DNA of 64,000 nt, taken from contig WBMV01000270.1 of NCBI GenBank assembly GCA_013396655.1, forward strand, positions 921,609 to 985,608, read 5' to 3'. A program made the position numbers and the translations under genes. This DNA is from Campylorhamphus procurvoides (lineage: Eukaryota; Chordata; Aves; Passeriformes; Dendrocolaptidae). The notes beneath the pieces were generated by a model. The model was not told the origin of the DNA and searched no databases. It saw only the letters and a list, made by a program, of their open reading frames with translations. Positions 38,690 to 52,200 of this stretch are shown in pieces. Positions within the stretch are counted from its first letter, which is position 1. Each line of letters begins with the position of its first letter.

Positions 38690-39120
38690 TGAAGTATATT
38701 ACATAAGGGGAAATGCCTGGTAGTCGTTATTTGCTGTAACAACTCAAGACAAATGAGCAGCCAGTGTGTTAGTTCTGATGAAGGACATGCAAGAAAGACA
38801 ATGGCTTTCCATTTTTAAGTTAATCAGTACCCAAGTGATGTATTTCTGAAAAATAATAAAATGGATTAATCAGGAGCTAGGGGAAAGAAGAGGGCAGACA
38901 TTTTATTTCCACCACGTGTAGATGAAATATACATAACATAATAAAGGGCTGCTGTCGACTATCTGCAGGAAGAGCACCTGGAAGATTAAAGCTGTGGACA
39001 CAACATTAACAAAGTACAGACCACACTGAATTAATGAGCACTGGAGATAGACATTCAGTGGAGTCTTAATTTATTTTCCTTTTCTAGCTCATCCTTTAAG
39101 AAAATGACAGTGTCTTCTTA
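38690..39120. promoter_or_regulatory. Candidate conserved non-coding element
   Basis: An E-box CACGTG (38913-38918), a GGATTAATCAGG homeodomain word (38863-38874), and CpGs at 38724, 38915 and 38957 lie in complex repeat-free sequence. It is inferred only. Confidence 0.3.
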
Positions 39121-41669
39121 TCGATTTTACACTCAGAGATCAATCAGAATTGCCCTGACTCAGACAAAATTTACAGCACTCCCTGACAGTGCCTCGAGCA
39201 TCTGGGCCTAAACAGACATTACAAGGAAGCAATATATCATGTTTGTATGTAGAGCTTGACATGCTTAAAAATAAGCTAATCTGTAGTGGAATTTCCTTCT
39301 TTTTGACAAGTTGCTCTGCCCAGCTCTTCGGCCCCTTGTTATGAATTTCTCTCCTAGCTCTACTATTAATTATAACATGCACATAGGATTCATGTATTTA
39401 GACCCTGAGGGAGGTCATCTGCTCTGCAGTTTTAGATAAAATATAAACTAACAGATCACTCCTACTTAAACAATGTGAGATGTCACTCTGATGCACTCCA
39501 TAAAAAAAGCTAGAGGTGTTCCGTCAAGAGCTATGATCAATTCTGACAACCCAACAATATCAGAGCTAAATGATGGGCCTCTACATTCCCAAACAGCCCT
39601 CCATGGAAATTGCTATATCCGGAAGCTCTTTTGTGCAAGTAACTAGCTGTATTAAATGCAGTAATTACAGAAAAGTCACAAGCTGTGATGCTTAGGCAAT
39701 AGTTGGTTAAGGCAACTTCCACACTGCCGTTCATCTTGTACCTAGGGATTGCCTCCCAGCTGACTTTTTACATTAAAGGAAGAAAAGTCTCTTCTGCACT
39801 ACGGACCTCAAGACTTGAGAGTCCCTTGTGGGCTCAAAGGAGGTACCTGTTTCACAAAATATTTACTACATTTCACTTGAAGAAAAATATCAAGACCAGT
39901 GTTGAGAAGGAGCTAGGAGGTGTCTGAGAAGGATTGAGGATCAGCAGGTTTTCATAAATTCAAGTCTGTCATCCCCTTCAGGGAGTGATTTATTGGTCAC
40001 TTCAGTAGCTAAAAGAAGCACTGAGGGACCAAGAGCTAAAATGTGTAGGGAATGTCCCATAACCAGCACATTTTCTTTTTCATCTTTGATCATCTGATAA
40101 AATATGGGAGCAGGGGAAGTTCCCTTTAGACATTACACATTTTCAACCTGTTTCAGATTTCTCTGTTCCCTTTCCTTAGGAGGACTGGGAAGTTCAGCAT
40201 ATCAGGAGGTTAAACCACTTAGTATTAAAGGACTTAAAAATCTATGTAGTATAACTGGGGTGCCTGGCAGTATAGCACAAAATATTCCTCTCCCTTGGAA
40301 CAAGGCCAAGGGCTCCTACACTGCTAAGAGATAAGAATCTGTACATATCTATCCATGTACACAGGCATTGATTTTAACTTCATACTGTTAAACAGGTGTT
40401 TCTGTTCTACAGACTGTACTGCTTTCTTACTTACTATATGGGATTTTATTTGCACTTGATATTCAAGTGCAATCTCTTTTTGGTCTCTGAAAAAAATGAA
40501 AACAGCAAAAATATTCTTAGGTAGATTAACATGAACCTGGCTGAACCTGCCTCTGTGACACTCAAGAAGCCACAGACAACAATTTCAAGATTTTGAATTG
40601 CTCTTATTACATTCCCAGTTCATTAAGAGTCTTGCACACATTTCATTGGGTTAAATACTGATAGACAAAAATATAAACTCTTCTTACTTGTGGCATCAGA
40701 ATTCAAGGTGTTTCCAAAGGTTTGCAAATACTCATTGCAGAAGAATATTTTGCTGTTTTCCCACGTTCTAATTCCTCATGCTAGTGGAAGCAAATACATG
40801 TAATTTTTTGACTCATCTTGAAACAAAGATGAAGGAACAAAACTGATACCAAATGGCTAGCAAGATAAAATGACAGCTGACTTGCAATCCAAACTCTGAA
40901 ACACAGAAATATGAGAATGCGCAGAAAAACAAATGCTACATGGTTTATTTATGACACCTCAGTATGATTTGCCCTCAAGTACTATGACAGTAAATTACTA
41001 TGGTTTCAAAAACCAGTATGACGAGCACTGATTTATTTTACATTTTTTCCTTTCCCTTCATTTGTGATTGTCTGACACAGAGGGACCAACCCTCAAGAAA
41101 TTATAAAGATATCACCTTCCGTGAGGGATTTTGCACTTATTTTCCCTGCAGGTGTCTTTTCTCCTGATACTGTCCCTGCCTCTTTTAGCCTCTGGTTCTC
41201 ATCTCTTATGGGATAGTTTCTGAGCACCTGGCAGCTCTCAGCATAAGCCTGAAAAGAAATCAGTATTTTCTCTCAAAATGAGAATAGCGGCAAGTTCTAA
41301 ATTAAAACAATTTTATTTGAATTCTGTATTCGTAGACTCTAACATGGACATTTGACATGACCAGTAGACTACTTTATACAAAAGGACACTGAACTGTCTT
41401 GGTCTTCCAAGACTGCATACTCTGACTAAAGCCAAGGGCCCACTTTTTTAAAACATAAAAATAATTATTGAATTACTCTGCCAGCAAAGTCTGAGTTTAG
41501 GTTAAACATTTTAAATACAACTAGTAATCTAGCATGTGTCTGCTTCTGTGAAACTAATCTGAAATCTCTTCAAGGAAACTAATCTCAGATAATGTTGAAT
41601 ACACAAGCATAAAAAATCTGGACTATATAAATATACTGTAAATTATCCAGAGCACAGGTTTCTCACTAG
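39121..41669. other. Intergenic DNA, no gene seen
   Basis: Frames are 80 codons or fewer. It holds a near-perfect 23-bp palindrome at 40450-40472. No repeat was recognised. Confidence 0.55.
40450..40472. repeat. 10-bp-arm palindrome, 3-nt centre
   Basis: TTGCACTTGA, then TAT, then TCAAGTGCAA. The arms contain CACTTGA, an NK2-like core in both orientations. Confidence 0.9.
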
Positions 41670-41785
41670 GTCTCAGGGATCAGTTCTTGCTCCTGACTCT
41701 GCCGCAGACTTGTGACAACAGACAATTCATTGCTTAACTTCTGAGCTCTAGAAATTACCTGTCTCAGCTTACCTCCCTCAGCAAC
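41670..41785 (+). mobile_element. MIR-like SINE core relic
   Basis: GACTCTGCCGCAGACTTGTGAC, a 10-base gap region, then AATTCATTGCTTAACTTCTGAGC follow the MIR core order (CTCTGCC ... TGTGAC ... AAGTTACTTAACCTCT). GTCTCAGCTTACCTCCCTCA then sits where the CTCAGTTTCC part belongs. It is heavily diverged, so a chance resemblance is possible. Confidence 0.42.
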
Positions 41786-44700
41786 GTCCAGAGAGAAAGG
41801 TTGGACCTTGGGAGACAATCCATGCTAGCCTTATTTTTGAACTCTAAGACTAATTTATCCCTTTTAAAGACAGGCAGGGTTGTCCAGTTTACAGCCTATG
41901 CAATATGAGTGATAAGAGGTCTGTCCTGGCAGACACATAAGGAGGAGAGTTCTCTGGTGATGCAGTGCTTCTACAGCATGAGCCAGATGAGGAAAATGTA
42001 TCCACTGGATTCCATTTTCCCAGGAGCTTCTAAATCGCTGTATCCAAGGCTCATAGGTACTACCTGGGACAGCAAAAGAAACCATAAAACTTCATCTGTT
42101 TCTGAAAAAGAAACGTTCACTCTCACAGCTAGGTGTAAAATTTATAATCATTTGCATTTATAATGATAGTCCCCTAAGTAACAGACAACATTCTTCATGA
42201 AGTCTTAAAGCTATACTTACTAGTAAACCAGAAGACTTACTGCACTCTTCTCCCTTTACATATATAATACTTGATACTTGTTTCTATTTCCTTGAATATA
42301 TATTTTTAATATATTTTTCAAGCTGATATAATTTTCCAAAGTAAAAATCCTTTTCCTGTCAAATTTAAAGAAATCTGTTTGTGGGAAAACATCATATATG
42401 CTATGCAGCTTGGTGAAGAATAAACCAGAGGATTCTATATACCTTCTAAACCTAAAAATTATATGTATTGGTTTAAATATTTCATAAAAGTTAAATACTG
42501 CTAAATATTTTAAGATCCTGAGGTAAATAATAGTTACTGCTACAGCATGTAAAACACACAATGGAAATGTTTACCTTTCAACAGACACACAATCTCTGTC
42601 AAAATCTCTTCACTAGTAAAGGAAGAAATAGATCATATCTTCTCATACAAAGGTAGAACCCTGTGCCTTTTCAGTAGGCATGCAATGAATAACAGGTGGC
42701 AATGCTGTTGGTATTCTCTCTAGAGTGTTCTGCCATGCAAGCAACTGTCATTTCAGTTTACAGCTCAAATGTAGCAACAGACCTTAGGCAGAGAGAATGT
42801 GCAGCTACTCATCAAAACTTTTCTTTAATACCCCAGTGAATTTCACCTGCCACCTGCATAGAATGAGTATTTCTGGCTGAGTCACAATAAGCACAGCATC
42901 ACACATGTCCTATTCCCTCCATATACCTGAACTAACTATAGAACACATCATGCAAGATACACCACAACAACCAGAGCAAAAATGCGGATAATTCTGAAAG
43001 GCATCCCAGAACTTGCTCATTCTGGAAAAATCTCAGCATTCCCAAAGCACAAGGCAAGAGACAGAAGCATTGGAGTAGTTTGTCCTGAAGTCCACTACCC
43101 TTTCCAGAAAGGCCGTAGCTTGCCAGAAGCTCGCCATGCCCTACAGCAACTACTCAACATGAGGGGAGAGACCTCTAATCAGTTTTTCAGTCCAGGATGC
43201 TAATCACCACTGCTTTTGGGATTATTTACTAATTCATCATGTAGACTTGCACTAGAGTTCTCATTAAATTCCAGGAATTCTTGTTGCTCAACATTTTTAT
43301 TTATTTATTTTATTTTGTCCAGAAATAAAGGAATTTGTACAGTTCCTTAACAATTCAAAAGCCAGGACAATTATCCAAAAGAAATGACAGTGTTTATAAA
43401 ATGGCTTTATGCTTTTGTCTGTTGACCTCCTACAACCTTTTTGCTGAAATATAACTGATCAAGTCATATTCAGTGTAAATTCATTGAAATGATGAATCTC
43501 ATTTCCTGAGAGCCTGAGGGCACACATAGGCATAGCTCCAATCAATCTAAAAAGCTCCAATCAAAACCACAATACAGCTACACAAAGAAATTAAAAAGTG
43601 TATTACTACATTTATCAATCATATAAAAACAGTAGCAGCAAACTTCCAGGAATTTCAAGGATCAGTGGATGCCAGCTTAAGCACAGAATTTTCTGATTTT
43701 AAAATGGAAACTTTCATGCAGCAGGTGACTTTAGCACCATGTCTAATTTATATACTGAAAGGGCTGAGAAGCCTTTATCCAGCATGTTGATCCAGCTCAT
43801 ATAACAATTCTCTTTTAAAAGGATGAACGTGTGCATTGGAAAAACTTGTGGTGACTGCCCAAAAACCAGTATAAGGTCAGGATACTTTATTGCAAAAATA
43901 TATATGACATTGGAGAATATCGCTCAAAGGACAGATATTCTTGTGACTGGGCACAGTGGTGGAGCGATTACAGTAGTTTGCATAATCAAAGAGAAATCCC
44001 TGCTTTTGTTGCTGTACACCCACTCTGCAGCAAAGGGGAAGGTACTTTGCCAGTAAGTAGAAAGGCATTTACTCTGTTTCCCAATGTTTTGTAAGCTTTC
44101 TCATCTAACAATCATATTCTGTTTATCATTTGCACACAGAACCTAAAGAACTATAGGTAACAACAGAATTTGAAGCACAGTAAGCACCTTTCATAAAATG
44201 TCATCAAGGGACAAAATACACTTCTTAGATACTCCAAGTCTTATTCAGGTCTTAGGTTTTCTTTCAGTCACTAAATGCACTGAACTGAGCATCTCTAGCT
44301 GCCCTATTGCAAATTTATTTTGACCAAAAGTACAGCTTTCCACTTCAGCTAGGGACAAAGTTCAAAGGGTTCCAGAAGGGAAGACCCTCAAGAAATTATT
44401 TGGAAAATACATAATTCATCACTAAGAATCAGAGTACATGACTTTTCCAGGCAGCTACACAGTTCATAATTTCATCAATTTACTACACCAAATTTCTTAT
44501 CATTCTCCTTAAGCCAATGAATAAAATTTTAGCCTGAGTAAAGTCAAAGGAAAAAAAAAGAGGGAGAAACAAATGCTTTCATCTGTTTGCTCAGAATGAG
44601 CATGAGAAGTTAGCTGGTCCAGAACAGTAAAATTCTCTTGCTTTCTTCCATGGAAGGGAGTGCCATCAGACAGCATCTTGCAGGGAGGCTTCAGCCACTG

Positions 44701-45829
44701 AGGTACCAACACACCTACAGAGATTTTTCCTTGCCTTTTCCTTTAAAGGTTTATAAATGTATTTGAACAGGGGAGTAGAACATGACAAGATAACAGCCAG
44801 GAAACAAAGGAGTTTTTTTCTATTGCTTTTGAGAGAGGCTTCCTCTTTCCTTTATTGCACAAACTCCAGTTACCCTGGTATTGCTGGTGGGAGCACAGTT
44901 TTCATTGGGGTTCTCTGTTTGTTTTGCACTAAACATATTTTTCTTTGTCCTATTTTCTAAGCTAGAAACAAACAAAAAAAACAATTTTCAGGCATAGCTG
45001 TTGCACTGTATCAGACTGAACTCAGAGAGACCGGCAAATACACTACTAATTACATCAGTGCTACCGCTTCAGCTCTAAAACTTTGCTACACCAGGTTTAG
45101 ATAGGTTCTCAAATGCAGAATTGTGGACAATGGTGGTGCCTATCAGACTGAAAATAAGGTAGGAATCTAATTATAGAGTAGAAACTGATACCCCAAAGAA
45201 AAGTCATAGCAGGCTAATGTGGTAACTTACTGTATCATCCAATGAGTAGGAATACTAAGATTTCTGTATGAAAATGGTATTAGTGGTATATTAGGCTAAC
45301 ATGATATGACAAAAAGATTGCAAACAAAATACTATAATTTAGTCTAGGGCATAAATGTGAGGGAATAAAACCAAATATTGTCATAGAGAAACACCCTCTT
45401 TTCATTTAGAGGAACATGTGGAAATTTTGTGATAGAATTTGCTGTCGTGTCATACTGATAAAGTTCATGAGAGATTACATATTGTTATGTGAATTGTAAA
45501 TTAGTATGAATGATATCTTACATCTATGTATCATTTTTATTCCAAGGGATATCAAAAAGCTTTACAAACTTAAAGAGACATATAAAGAATGCCTCCAAGC
45601 TTATCATTAGCCTCTAACCTGTGGTGGAATACATTCCCCAGTAGTCCCCAATTATTTGATTAACCAAAGTTTTAACCAGCTGCTGATAGCATGACAAATT
45701 ATAGAGTGTTTGTCTTTTTGAACATGAAGTTTTACTCATGAAAATAAAGTCCCTCCAAGCTTCATATCAACCAAGTTCTGAAGAAACTTTCATTTTCATG
45801 AAATAATTGATAAAAAGGTATATCCATGC
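41786..45829. other. AT-rich intergenic DNA, no gene seen
   Basis: The longest frame is 101 codons (-, 42256-42561), unrecognised. Short ATTT units lie at 43287-43313. Nothing else was recognised. Confidence 0.55.
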
Positions 45830-45896
45830 AAAAAAAAACAACCAACCAACCAAAAAAGCCCACCAACCAAACAAAAAAAAAAAAACCCACCAAAAT
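45830..45896 (+). repeat. A/C-rich simple repeat
   Basis: A9, (CCAA)n, A-run, CCCACCAACCAAA, A13, CCCACCAAAA. It lies 70 bp before the CR1 fragment but is not part of it, since CR1 has no poly(A) tail. Confidence 0.85.
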
Positions 45897-45965
45897 ATTA
45901 ATTTGTAAGAAAGAGCATACAGATACTCTCTGCAATCTTGGGGTACAGTCTTACTCTGAATACTA

Positions 45966-46196
45966 GAATCATAGAATCATTGAATGGTTTAGTTGGAAGG
46001 GACATAACAGACCAAGTCGTCTGAACTCCACCCTGCCAAGGGCAGGGACACCTTTCACTAGACTGAGTTGCTCAGACCCCCATTCAGACTCTGACTTTGA
46101 ACACTTCCAGGGATGGGGCATCCATCACTTGCCCGGGGAACCTGTGCCAGTGTCTCACCACCCTCACAAGGAAAAATTTTTTCCTAATAACATTTT
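45966..46196 (-). mobile_element. CR1: CR1 LINE, truncated 3' fragment
   Basis: It begins with AATCATAGAATCATTGAATG, the complement of the short terminal repeat at the CR1 3' end. It continues GTTGGAAGGGAC, CCACCCTGCCAAGGGCAGGG, ACACCTTTCACTAGACTGAG, TTGCTCAGACCCCCATTCAG, GAACACTTCCAGGGATGGGG, CATCCATCACTTG, GTGTCTCACCACCCTCAC, then fades after TTTTTTCCTAATAACA. It is 5' truncated, as most CR1 copies are, and non-coding. The retained terminal repeat suggests it is less decayed than the copy at 33814. Confidence 0.95.
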
Positions 46197-48429
46197 TTAA
46201 ACACAAGAAAAATTCTCAATACAAGTTGTTGTTTGACTCCTGTCATTCCACAGTTACCTTTTTGAGAAGTAAACAACCAAAGACAAGGACACTTCCAAGC
46301 CAGTTTCTGCTAAACTCAGTTTATAACAATTCATCACAGAGCTCATGCTGCCAGATTTCTGCTCGTTGTCAGGAAACCTGAAAAACAGAATGTGCGTATT
46401 ATATACATACACACACATACACAAGTACTTTAAAAATGGATGGATTTCATCAGGCCTTCATTTATAAGCTCAGCAAGACTTAATGACATTCTACCAGAAA
46501 ATGGCTAAAGATAACTTTAGTATGTATCTCTCTGAATGCATTTATATGCTTTTACTTTGCAAGCCTCATGGATTCTTGTAGCCCTCAAACCAGAGTCAAA
46601 ATTCTGGCCTCTAGTTTTACAATTATTTTATGATATTGATGCATCATAAAGGAGAGTAAGCAAACAGAATTATTTGTCTATAGGATTAAAAATCCTATTG
46701 ACAACATATGCAAGCATACTAGTGCAGCAAGACAGCACTCCGGTAGCTCAGCAATGAGCATATTCATTTAAAGGTATATTCAAGACACCAGTGTAGCCAC
46801 AGATCACAATATTTACTTGCAGTGACTATGTTAACATGATGCCATTTATAGCAGTGAAGGCGAAGAGTCAACACTGAAATCAATGCAACAACTAAGTCTT
46901 ACAGAACACCTTTCAACGAAGAACTAACGTGGAACTCTGGATAAGATTACACAGTACTTCCTTGTTTCTGTTAAACTACTTTACACTATCTGGAATTTTC
47001 CATTTTACAATACAGACACAGAATTCTTTTTGTGTCATGAAACTTCTTCCGTCCAACAGATTGTGTTTTACTATCATTCTAAAGTGTCTGCAACAAATTC
47101 CTTGAATTTTCTCTCAGTTCTTAAAAGTACATTGCAACTGTCAAAACCCTTCACCTCATTCCTCTCTGTCCCTCATTCCACTGAATCAGTCACCACTTCT
47201 GTTAGTTTGACACTTTACTGGACCTGTGGGTGCCTGTGCGACACTCACAGAGTAAGTTGAGGGATAACAGGCTGTACTTGGCAATGTGTATGTACCATAA
47301 ACACAAATACGAGAAGAGGTTCCAAATGTTTTATTCCTGGATTTTTCTCTCTCAGTCACTTCCCACATCTAAACTTTTCTGATTAAAAAAATAAAAATTT
47401 TATATTGGGGAATTTTCATGACTGTATTCTTGCCATCTACAAAGGCAGAGGTATGGATAGCTTCCTTTCTCTCTGACTTCCATAATGCATGAGTAAAGTA
47501 GAGCTGTGTTTGTACATGTAATGACTTACACATGGGGATCACAGGTACTTTATGCTGGCTTCCGTGTTACAGGTAGAGAACAGAAACCAAGCCATACAGT
47601 AGGTTTCACTTGTCTCTTACAAATAACAAAACCCATGACAATGCAACTGGGGAAACACTTGCTTTACTGAAGAGCACAGCTGTAAATAAATCATTACACC
47701 ACATCAAAGGTACTAAAATCGTCAGAAATCTTGATCAGAAGTTTGTCATTTTTTTTTAATTGGCAAAAGAAAAGAAAGGACAAAGAGTGAAATAAATCCT
47801 TCCAATTTTTTGTTGCTGCAACAGAATTCTTAACTGTAGGGGGTAGAATGATGCATCTATTTGCACTTACAGTACCATATTAGGGAATGACTAAATTACT
47901 TGTAGAGCCCTTTCCGTGTCGCCACTTAGGAGTAACGATATAATTTCCTAAACCACATAAATAAATACACAAAGTAAATTCTTGGAATTCTGATTTTTTT
48001 GGTACCATTTATCATAAAAATAAATTAGACTGGTCATTGTTATATAATTCCATTTTATTTTCAGCACTGAAACACATTCAAACATTTTTGCATCCTATTA
48101 TTGCTGAAACCAAACTAGAAAATACACAGCTTGTGAAATATATTTTTCTTTCACTATGTCTGTATTTGCCAGAAAAATAGCTTCAATCCCTGTTCCAGTG
48201 CAAGGAAAGGTTAACATTTACCTTTATTTATACTGCCCACAGTATCTCAACATATTTTGTGCATAAATGTCTGTAAAAGATAAGACCCTCTAAAAACACA
48301 TTTTGTAAAAGTATAGTGATTTGAATTATCATAGCAGTGAAGATTTTGTATATTTATTTCCATGTCTTAAAAAGGAATCTCATATTATTAGTGAAGATAA
48401 TGTACGTGTCAAAAAAGAGGCATCAAAAG
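46197..48429. other. AT-rich intergenic DNA, no gene seen
   Basis: The longest frame is 76 codons in the region beyond the CR1 fragment. A short CA-rich stretch lies at 46400-46423. No repeat family or structured RNA was recognised. Confidence 0.55.
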
Positions 48430-49240
48430 CACTTCCTGTGCACTTGACAGGGTGACAAAATATTTCTCCTATCCTTTCCTAATTGAGCTGCTGTACAAAG
48501 GGAGACATTATGATAATATTAATAATAGTTACATGGATATTTGTAGGTACTGTGTAACCCTTCAGTCCATTTTTCCAGACAATGGTGACTACATAAAGGC
48601 TTCAAAATAGAACATCACACAATATGAATGCCACTTTTTTCTATCTTACATTTTAAAAACATCATTGAAATCAGAAAGTTCATTTACAAAGGACTGGCAG
48701 TTGCAATCACAGCAATAATGTAGTGCTGAGAAAAAAAGGGTAATTGGTTTGGTAAAGATCGCTTTCCATTACACCATAAAGCACTACACAATAGGAAAGG
48801 TCGCCAATTAAGCAATCATGAATACCAAGTACTGAAGCTGATGAAAATAGGGCAGTGGTTTAAATAGATTTGCAAGCAATTTACCTTTTCACAATGTTGG
48901 CAATCTGATGCAATTTGCTTGCAATTTTGTCTGCTTTCAGTAGCACTCGAAGCTGACACTACACAGACCAAATGGCAAAGAGGCCTGCATAGAAAATGTA
49001 AAACTATCTTGGCTGCATCAGGGAACCAGAATGGTGGTTCATCAGGAAAATTACAACAATTAACATAAGTGCTGCAAAAATCAACACTTTAAATGTCACA
49101 CTCACTAGTCTGTCCAAAGACTGTAAAAGTACCATCTCCATTGCTGGACTAACAGTAAATATGAAGCAATCACCAACAAGCCTTGAGGCTGATGGCTTTA
49201 CAATTGATGTGACATTCTCTGAGTGATAAAATAGCCTCTC
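48430..49240. promoter_or_regulatory. Candidate conserved non-coding region with inverted TTGCAAGCAA pair
   Basis: About 800 bp of complex, repeat-free, frame-poor sequence. TTGCAAGCAA (48870-48879) and its exact complement TTGCTTGCAA (48915-48924) are separated by 35 bp. GCCAATTAAGCAATCATG (homeodomain type) lies at about 48803-48820, and CpGs at 48770, 48802 and 48947. The conserved enhancer role is inferred. Confidence 0.38.
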
Positions 49241-52200
49241 GTTTTACAAAAGTAAGAATTTTTCTTTTTCAGATTTAACCTGGATTATGTCAACCCAAAA
49301 CTTACATTTAATTTTTATTTCAACTCTTCTTCCAAAAAAACTGTTTCGAACTTGAGTGTGTTCTTTACTTGTTTTGATGTTCTAAAAACTTTATGGTTCA
49401 GGAAATTGGATCCAAACTGATAAAACTCAAATATTGATCTATTCTTTTTTAATGTACATTATACTCAAGATTTATATCAAAATGTGTTAGCTGCATGAGA
49501 TGATGCATTTGTGATTAGGGCTTGGTTTATAGTTTAGGGAAGGGAGCCCCAAAAGGTAACTGTAGGTATCCCCTGAGGTATTGGTGCAGAACACAGGATA
49601 CCTTTACATATCTCTGTCAATGTAAGCCCAACAAATGTGAAAGATGACTTTTGAAGTAATTGATATCTCATGTAATGGCTCTCATGTTAAAGACAGTTAT
49701 AAATTTGCCAGATTGTGAAGGAGAATTGATTTACGGTGTATATTTAATGATTTATTCTTTTTTAGTGGACTGCAGCACCAAATAAAGCAGTATTGCCTTC
49801 CTCTGATATCGCACAGGAGAGTAACAACTTTTTCTCTGACATCACATCCTGAAAACAATGTATCTCCTTTGTCAGATATTTGATCCCAAAACTTTATTAA
49901 AAGTGTCCCCATTTATGGTCCGATTCAAAATATATTCAGGTCAGTGGAAGTCATTCTGAAAATTAGCGAGATTCAGAGGAGATTCAGAGAATCAGAACAC
50001 TTTTACTTTCTTCTTTCCACCCCTGCCTCCCACCTCCCAGATCTCAGTAAGTGTATGCTGATGGCTCTGGAAGCCACGTGCTGAAAGCTCCTGGAGTAAT
50101 CTTTTTATGTCATGCATGCAGTAAGGAACAACTGATCCCAAAACTACCATGGGCATTGCTGTTCCACTGACAGGACCATTACCATCCTGCCAACTGAGCT
50201 GCAGTAGATACATTAACTACTACATAGCTTATATTCATCTAAATGACTGGCCTGAAACAGCACCAGTCAGTTGATAAGGATTGGTAGCACTAGCAAATTG
50301 GTAAGAAAGCATTTCACTGCATCTTCAGTGGTATAACACCTCCAGTGAACAATAGTCACCAATCTTTTGTTGCCTCTATCAAAAGGAAGAGGAGTACCAT
50401 GTGCATTTCTGAATCACATTAGCTGCTCGGTTAAATATAACACAACTGCAAACATTAGGTAATCCGTGTGAGAGATAACTACTTTTCCTTTGATGGGTTT
50501 CAAATGTCCCACTAGACATCTGCTAGATTTTTTACTACAATTTGACTCATATTTTGACCAAAAGAAAGCAATTTAAATATGCAGTCAGAATTGCATGCAA
50601 CACCATTGATTTCTGTAGAATGATAAGTAAGAGATAAGAGCAACAGAACAAATACATATTCAAACTACTCATAGGGTTCTGCTGCTATTCCAAATGCCTT
50701 CCAGCTGAATTTTTCTTTTACAGGCTTTCCTCAGTACCAATCCTTCACGAAGGTTACATATACAACTGCAGTTCAAAAGCAACTTTAAGTCCTATCTATT
50801 GTTACTTTGAAATAGGACTCCTCTCCATTCATTTTTGCTCTGTCTTTTATGTTCCTATTTGTTTGCCTTCTACATTATCCTTCTTTACTGCCTTTCTCCC
50901 ATCCACACAATGTGACAGTAACTTGACAAATGACAATCCATCTCACCACTTTCCTTTTTGCACTGTTTCCTATCCTTCATGTAAGTCAGCATCCTAACTT
51001 CAAAAACTTCGTGAATGTTCAACGTGCCTCGTTGCCAAATCTGTTAAACTACGGGAAATAAAATGTCACTTACAGTTAAGGGAATGCTACTGGGAGGAAA
51101 ATCCTAAATGCTGTTAATATCTGAACATAAACTGCACCTTGATTACTCTTTCATCTGCTACTTTACCATCTTTGGCCAGTTGGTTCCTGTTCACATGAAC
51201 ATTATCACATTCATTTGCATGCCTTTCTAATGTACATCACACCAGTTGGATCATTCCTTTTTATTTACAGTGTGTTCTTTTCTAGTGTTTCAACATGAGG
51301 GCAATACTGACCATCACAAACATACACACACACACAGACAGACACACACACATACACATGTATATATATACCTCAGCCACAAGTGGATGAAAGGAGAAGC
51401 ATTTTTCACTGCAACTTTTTCAAAGCAATTTCTCTTTCTTTAGCTATAAATTCAAAAGTTGAAACACAATCAACTTTAACTACATCTCTGTTATGCTTAC
51501 AAATTTCCTATCTTAATCATTGTTGTAGACACCATTTAACATTAACATCCATGTTCAGTAATAATTTAAAGACCACTGAGATTCCACTGTAGCAACATTT
51601 GAAATGACACACGAAACAGATACTGGACTCCATTTTAAACTGGCATAAGCTGAAGTATGGAGGCTATTCTCACATCTCTTACAGCTCTCCACCCATGATT
51701 AACTCTACTCTATCAGGTCACTTCTGGGGCTCTGTGACAAACCAAGAAGGGAGAGAGAAGAGAGGATCTGTACTACTACCAAATGCAGGAAGGAATCAAG
51801 TTGAAGGTCTCCACACTAACCCTTTTGATAGAAAGCAGCACAGGTACTTCTTTTCTTTCCAGAGGATACAGAAGTCAGAGGGGATGACACAATTCTATCG
51901 CACAAGGATGCCCAATCAGAAATTATGCAACTTTAAATTTTTACCTTCCAGGTCTCTGCATATGACTACATAATAAAGAAGAATCCTCAACGTGGGAAGC
52001 AATTCCTTTTATGATATTTTAAAATAATCCCTATGGACTAGTTGTCAGTCAGCTAACAGTCTGAAAATTTACAATTGAAATTAAAGCACTAGATCCTGAT
52101 CTGAAATTATATGAATGAGGATGAATTACTGTGCCACTAATCAATCTATTAGACATTTTAGTACTTTGCTTGTGCATGCTTGAAACCATGCAATGATAAA

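Noticed and set aside
42982..43203. 73-codon basic frame
   Set aside because: No recognisable domain, flanked by stops, no splice context.
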